Shown: positions 22,980 to 27,768 of the stretch, one piece after another
Position numbering within the stretch: the first letter of the stretch is position 1
Layout: each line of letters begins with the position of its first letter
Origin: Ettlia oleoabundans
Taxonomy: Eukaryota > Chlorophyta > Chlorophyceae > Chlamydomonadales
DNA: 27,768 bases
Direction: 5' to 3'
Assembly (NCBI GenBank): GCA_019693395.1
Contig: JAAMXP010000278.1
Location: forward strand, 5,859-33,626
Made by a program: the position numbers and the translations under genes
Notes under the pieces: generated by a model
What the model was told of the DNA's origin: nothing
The model's input: the letters and a program-made list of their open reading frames with translations, nothing else
Databases searched by the model: none

Positions 22980-24892
22980 TCACTTAAACAGCAGGAAGAA
23001 AGCTAGCCCCATGGCGGCACCGCCCAAGTGCCCCGCGTGGGCGATGTGCCCCTTGTGCCCGTCCAGCGTTCCGGACACATCATTCAGCAACCACAGCACG
23101 CCCAGCAGGGGAGCAGGCATGGGGATGAAGCCTACATGGCAAGGAGGCCCCATGAGCATGATAAGCAACATTTTGCGGGCCTGCAGCTGCCAACACATGC
23201 ACTTGCAGCATCAGCACAAGGCGGCGGACTCAAAGTTGCCAATGCTCTGAGCAACGGCAAATATAGGGGCCACTTCAAATTGATTGGCCCAGTGGAGGCA
23301 TTGCCAAAAAGAAGGGTTGCGAAAATTGCATTGGCACATCAGCATGCAAACTTCACCAAAGCCCCAAGACCTCAGCAACTTAAGCTTACCATACAGCAAA
23401 ATGGTGCGGGTGGGGTACAGCAGGATGTCTGTGACTGTCAATGCGTTGACAGCAGCGCTGGCGCCCAGCGCAGCTGGTGTGAAGCCAAACCACCGACGCC
23501 CACCATACCGTCCGGCGCCTGCGCTGGTGATATTGGGCAATGAAATGAATGTCATGCTGTGTTGCACAACTGATTTGTACTTGAGTGTGTGCTTCCATTT
23601 CGCAACCTGGCTGAGGAAGGAACAGCCCATGCCACCGCGTGCCAGCTTCCCGTACAGTACAAGGCTGCAGCACGGCTGGGAAGGCAAGAGCGGTCGCTGC
23701 TATATAAGCTGCACATGCCTGTTTTGTAGGCATTGTACAGGTACCAGCCGCAGTGCGCCAGGCTTCCCGCCACGCCACCTGCCAAATACAGCATCAGCAG
23801 CTGCAGGGCCACGGATGAGGAAAGGGATGAGTGTTTGTAGGTACTATATCCAGTAACGGCAGGACCACGCCATTCAGAACACGATAGCATCCGGCAAATG
23901 ACACAGGAGGCAAATCAGCGAGCAGTACACCCAGTGTGCCGCCTTGGAGGGATCCGAGCCGGCAACAGGGGTCACCCGCAGGTATGCTGCGAAGGCAGCC
24001 AAAAACAGCCACTCACACGCTTGCCACCAAACAGGCGCCCCACATCCCGGCCGAAGAAGTACAGGCCAATCATGTTGGCTGCAAGGTGGTACAAGTCACG
24101 GTGGCTGAACGCGGCTGTGACGGCGGTCCACACCCGCCCCGCCCGCAGGCCCTCAATGCTCACAGTGGCGTGTGAGTGCATCTGCAGCGCAGTGATAATG
24201 TTGAACAAATTTGCAAACGCTTGGCAAAGCGCGAAATGCTGGTTGGGATTTTAAAGGTGCGGTCCAGCTTGGAGACGAGCGGACACCTCGGCATAAGCTG
24301 CCATGCGCCTCTGCTGCCAGTCTGTTCATATGCTTGAGCTAGCACACTGGCCTGCGTGCTGCCGTCGTCAACCGCGTTGACCAGCTGCAGTGGGATGCCC
24401 AATGGCACCTGGGTCATGCAGCAACACGGAGGCTGCATCACCCACCAGATTTGGTGCAACACGCCAGAGGCAGAATCCGCCGATATTTGCTGCGATCAAG
24501 CCCCATAACACCTTGTCGCTGTCCCAGGACCACCGCCCCAAGCTGCTGCCACTGCGCGGCTGAAACTGCAGATATCTTGCAAGGCCGCGAGACTGCTGGT
24601 GAGTCGCGGCAGCAGCGGCTGCGCTGACAGCCCGCCATGCACTGCCGGCCGCCAGGCGGGTAGTGGCGGCACCTACGCTTGCTGCTGCTCTTGCCGTTGA
24701 CGCCTGAGCTGCTGCAGATCTTGAGGGGGTGATCAAGGGCCGTAACTGGACTGCGCTGCTATCGAGTGACAAGGAAGCGAGGCGTTCGCCCCTCCCAGCT
24801 ACTGCCTGTCCCGCATGTGTAATGCAGCACTTGCTTGACGATTTAAAATCAACGATCAGTTGCGCTGCCCTGCGCGCAAGCGCCGAACGCAT
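22980..24892 (-). CDS. Rhomboid-family intramembrane serine protease, probably organellar (5 exons)
   Basis: Rhomboids cut transmembrane segments inside the membrane using a Ser-His dyad. Exons: 24892-24446, 24181-24017, 23800-23715, 23523-23390, 23131-22980; 984 nt, 327 aa. Hydrophobic segments include KVLWGLIAANIGGFCLW, YHLAANMIGLYFFG, LLMLYLAGGVAGSLAH, LGASAAVNALTVTDILLY and the C-terminal GGAAMGLAFFLLF. The catalytic Ser is expected at 255 in GASAAV and the His in HIAHAGHLGG, probably 312. GRVWTAVTAAFSH is the usual sequence after the first membrane segment. The long N-terminus (1 to about 110), starting MRSALARRAAQLI, is rich in Arg, Ala and Ser without acidic clusters, as in mitochondrial or plastid presequences; the closest type is the PARL-like group (inference). 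An in-frame ATG at 25066 would add 58 residues. The third junction could also be read as a GC-AG intron. Confidence 0.92.
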
Positions 24893-25527
24893 CACCTCGA
24901 GTCGGCAGGCAAGGTCTACGGGGGAGATAAGTCCGATGCTAGTGGAAATGATACCTGATGCACAATCAATGGCGCAAAACCTGGCAGGTGCCCGCAATGC
25001 ATGCAGGCTGCAGTTGAGATCCTGCCAGCTCGCCGCCCGCACACCGCAACTGGGAGGGAAGGACATGGAGTGTCATTTCTTCCCAACTGCAGTGCCACTC
25101 AACCTGCATCCGCTGCAAAACACGCGTGGGACTGCCACTAGCGCTACAAGTGGAAGGACGCTGCCTCGCACCCCAGAATGGCTGGTTTCGATGGCGAGCA
25201 CCTGGGCAGTGGAAAGAACCTAGGTGATGTTGTAGTTGAACAACAAGTGAGCCATGAGACAAAGGGATGCTTGACGAGGACAGGAAATGATAGGGGAGAT
25301 ACAACAGGGAGTTGAAGAGGCAGTGGAGCGCCAGTCAAATGTGGATCGCTCGACTGGCATCAGGTAAACTGTCACGCTGTCAAAATTATTGTATGCGGAA
25401 AACCAAAGTATGATGAGCACAGCACTGTGGCCGTTGCTGGTAAACAATGCGGTAAGCAAGAGATGGGAGCAGGAGCTACGTGATTAGAAAGTAAGGGTGT
25501 GTTTTGTTGGTTCTTATATGCGTTCAC
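24893..25527. other. Intergenic: 3' UTR of the kinase gene and promoter of the rhomboid gene
   Basis: A 635-bp gap between two minus-strand genes. No minus-strand TGTAA was seen. The rhomboid reading frame stays open to an ATG at 25066, so part of this stretch could be coding or 5' UTR. No other gene is supported. Confidence 0.5.
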
Positions 25528-27123
25528 TTACTGGTGATGCTGCCTAAACTGCTGAATCCTGCCCAAGCGTACGGGTTGCTTAGAAGGGGTTGACAAGCGG
25601 GGCAGCGGAGTGAGCGGTGATGCTAAGTCCGCTCCACCAGCTGCTGCGCGTAGAGCATCCAGTACCTGTTGGAAAGTGGGCCGCTGGTCGGGGTCCCACT
25701 GGGTGCATCTCTCTACCAGGCCCTGCACACACAAGCAAAGGAAGAAGAGGATTTACGTGCCCCTGCTTGCAGTAAAAGGGCTCCCACAGCGATGGCGGTC
25801 GAGCACTAAGGGCGACAAAGACAGAGTTGCCATGCGACACACAGTTGCGCTTATGTTTTGATTGGGGCAGGTGGTGTTGTACCTCTCACGGCCAGCCAGG
25901 CCTCAGCCGCCGCCGCCGCCCCCCCACCACCACAACACACACATGCACCACCCCATCCATCTTTCCACCCAACCCAACCCCCCCCACCGCAAGGGCCTCC
26001 ATGATCTGTCGCGCGGGTGGAGGGATGCCTTCAGGCACCGAGGGCCGCGGTAGCCGCATGGACTGGGGGTCGAGGTACCACTGTGGCAGTACAACAACAG
26101 CAGTACAATCAGCAGTGAGGTTTGGCAGGAAATGGAAACCCCTGCTTGACGGCTGGCTGCAAGGTAGACCAGCACCTGCTATGTAGTCGGCCCTCACAAA
26201 CAGTCACCTGCCGCTCATAGCCCGCAACGAAAAGGCGAAACCTGTCAGACCTGCCCACCATCCACCCCAACCCCACAGTGGCCCCCATCAGCCGCACCTG
26301 CGTCTGTATCTGGAAGCCATCCATGCCGGCAAAGGGGCGCCGCCGCTCCATGATTTCGTACAGCGTCACACCAAAGCTGTACACCTGCGTAACGAAATGA
26401 CAACAACAGTGCCAGAAAGCTAGCGCTACTCATGTGGGCCTTGAAATGACTGATGAGTGTGTGCTCTATTTAAATATTGTGAAGCCAAACAAGACCCACC
26501 CACAAAAACCCCCCTTGCACACTACACCCCTGCCACACCACCACCCGCTCATTTCAGCACCCACCACCAACTGCTACAAAGAAGCATGCCAAGTAACTGC
26601 AACATTGATAAATCCACTCACGTCTGCCTTCAAGATGCGCTCCTCATCCTCCACCCTCGGCTGCCGCTGCTCAGAAGCAGGAGGACTGGGGCTCTCGGGG
26701 TTGAGCAGCTCTGGAGCCGAGTAGGCGGCAGTGCCGATTACACCTGCATTGCAGATAAAAGCACAGGAGAGAAGCAGCGACAGCAACATGATGGTGAGCC
26801 AGGAGCAGTAAGAGGATTTTGGGGAGCAGCTGTGACCAAAGCAGCCTGTGGTGCGTTCAGTGCTGAAGAGGGGTAAGCAGCACAGAATAGGGGCAGAGAC
26901 AAAGACAGACCAGGCAGTGAATGCGGCAATGGCGGGTGCAGAGGAAGACGCAGCCCAGCATCACAAGCAGTGGCGGGCCTGGGGCGATGGGCGGAGCCTG
27001 GCGTGGAAATGAGTAGGGGAGAGCTCACGGTGGAGCAGCAGCAAACGCAAGCTGCCAAAGTTGCGGTGTCTAGAGGAGGTCTATTGCAAGCTGCACGGAA
27101 TGCGTGCGTGCGTGCGTGCGTGC

Positions 27124-27167
<44 letters not shown>

Positions 27168-27561
27168 ATGACAAGTGTGATTGCTACAGCCCACTCAGTA
27201 ATATCGAGTTTGCGGGACAAAAACAAAAAGCGAGAGGATGTGGTGGCCAGTCCGCTCTTGTCATCTTGCTGTAGCAGGCCAGCCGCCCTCACCAAGCATG
27301 TCAGTGTGGCGAATGTAGACGCGCAAAGGCAGGCAAACAGTAGCGTGCAATCTCAAAAGGAACGAGTACATCCACCGCCCCTCCCTGACCACCCCAGCAC
27401 TGCGGCCACAGGAAGCAACGCAGGGCAAGCCAAGGAAAGGAGGCACACCGCCCCACCTGGCGTGAGCGTGCGCTCCAATGCACCATCCGCCTCCTGGGCC
27501 CGCCAGTGTGCTGCATATCGGCTCATGCCAAAGTCGCCAACCTTCACCACACCGCCATGCC
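25528..27561 (-). CDS. Protein kinase, tyrosine-kinase-like group, C-terminal part (cut by window edge)
   Basis: Exons seen: 27561-27457, 26743-26622, 26384-26298, 26080-25988, 25722-25528; 602 nt, starting mid-codon and ending at a TAA, about 200 residues. They cover the second half of a kinase domain: VVKVGDFGMSRY (magnesium-binding DFG), then GVIGTAAYSAPELL (APE motif, end of the activation segment), ILKADVYSFGVTLYEIM with RRRPFAGM, and GLVERCTQWDPDQRPTFQQV with the late conserved Arg. DVYSFGV and WDPDQRP are typical of the TKL/Raf-like group common in algae and plants. A Ser/Pro/Glu-rich insert (PESPSPPASEQRQPR) lies after APE. The catalytic loop, ATP site and all N-terminal domains are outside the window. 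Substrate and pathway cannot be told. Confidence 0.88.
27101..27166. repeat. Compound (TGCG)n-(TG)n microsatellite in a kinase intron
   Basis: About seven TGCG units run directly into about twenty TG units inside the long intron 27456-26744. On the minus, transcribed strand this is a (CA)n-(CGCA)n tract. Alternating purine-pyrimidine DNA of this kind can adopt Z-form and tends to vary in length. Confidence 0.9.
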
Positions 27562-27768
27562 CTGAAGAGGGAGTGGGCAGACGCAGATGGACGTTTGTGG
27601 TCACCATAACATGGCACGCCTATTCTGCGTACCCACCATACACCTCACGTTACGTTGTGTCCGCCGGCCTGCGACACCCGATACCCAACACAACACAGGC
27701 TCCAGCCCCACGAATAGGTGACCAGCAACCCTCCACTGACCAACACGCTCCATCCACCCATCCAACCC
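27562..27768. other. Partial intron of the kinase gene at the window edge
   Basis: The exon starting at 27561 has a good acceptor (CTCTTCAG) and needs one nucleotide from an exon further right. Nothing here resembles the kinase catalytic loop, so I read this as intron sequence continuing past the window. Confidence 0.55.

Noticed and set aside
24729..25223. Plus-strand open frame of 164 codons
   Set aside because: Antisense to the rhomboid presequence exon and its upstream region; no recognisable protein features.

Overview
This window looks like nuclear DNA of a green alga, most likely a chlorophycean such as a member of the Sphaeropleales. Four lines of evidence support this. The genes are dense and split by many short introns, mostly with GTGNGT or GTAAGN donors and TGCAG acceptors. 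Several genes are followed by TGTAA, the usual chlorophycean poly(A) signal. A prokaryotic-type acetyl-CoA carboxylase alpha subunit sits among spliced genes and carries a transit-like leader. Finally, plastid-targeted, lumen-targeted and mitochondrial-type leaders occur side by side with ordinary eukaryotic genes. No phage, transposon, CRISPR array, rRNA or tRNA was seen. Species assignment is inference.

Layout from left to right. (1) 184-4251, minus: plastid acetyl-CoA carboxylase carboxyltransferase alpha, 11 exons, 473 aa. (2) 5220-9231, minus: ethanolamine-phosphate cytidylyltransferase, 10 exons, 470 aa. (3) 9568-10656, plus: TRAPP subunit 2-like protein, 4 exons, 142 aa, divergent from gene 2. 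(4) 11524-14243, minus: plastid geranylgeranyl diphosphate synthase, 8 exons, 355 aa, convergent with gene 3. (5) 15652-18548, plus: an F-box/leucine-rich-repeat protein, 8 exons, 509 aa, with two apparent GC-AG introns. (6) 18919-21026, plus: a Dicer/RIG-I-type helicase relic; its first lobe is broken in frame and lacks a usable Walker A, while its second lobe is cleanly spliced. (7) 21139-22502, minus: thylakoid-lumen DUF1499 protein, 4 exons, 237 aa, only 112 bp from gene 6. (8) 22980-24892, minus: rhomboid intramembrane protease, 5 exons, 327 aa, both catalytic residues present. (9) 25528 to beyond the right edge, minus: the C-terminal part of a TKL-like protein kinase.

Exon structures were worked out by hand from conserved protein sequence, splice consensus and phase. 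For genes 1-5, 7 and 8 the exon lengths add up to complete frames, which is strong internal support. The genes do not form a pathway or operon. Three are in lipid or isoprenoid metabolism (fatty acid precursor supply, phosphatidylethanolamine synthesis, GGPP synthesis), but each is an independent transcription unit and the grouping may be chance.

I found no clearly new biological system. The points most worth a second look are the standalone helicase relic, the two GC-AG introns (one holding a tandem repeat that gives splice donors on the opposite strand), and the possible alternative C-terminus of the carboxyltransferase.
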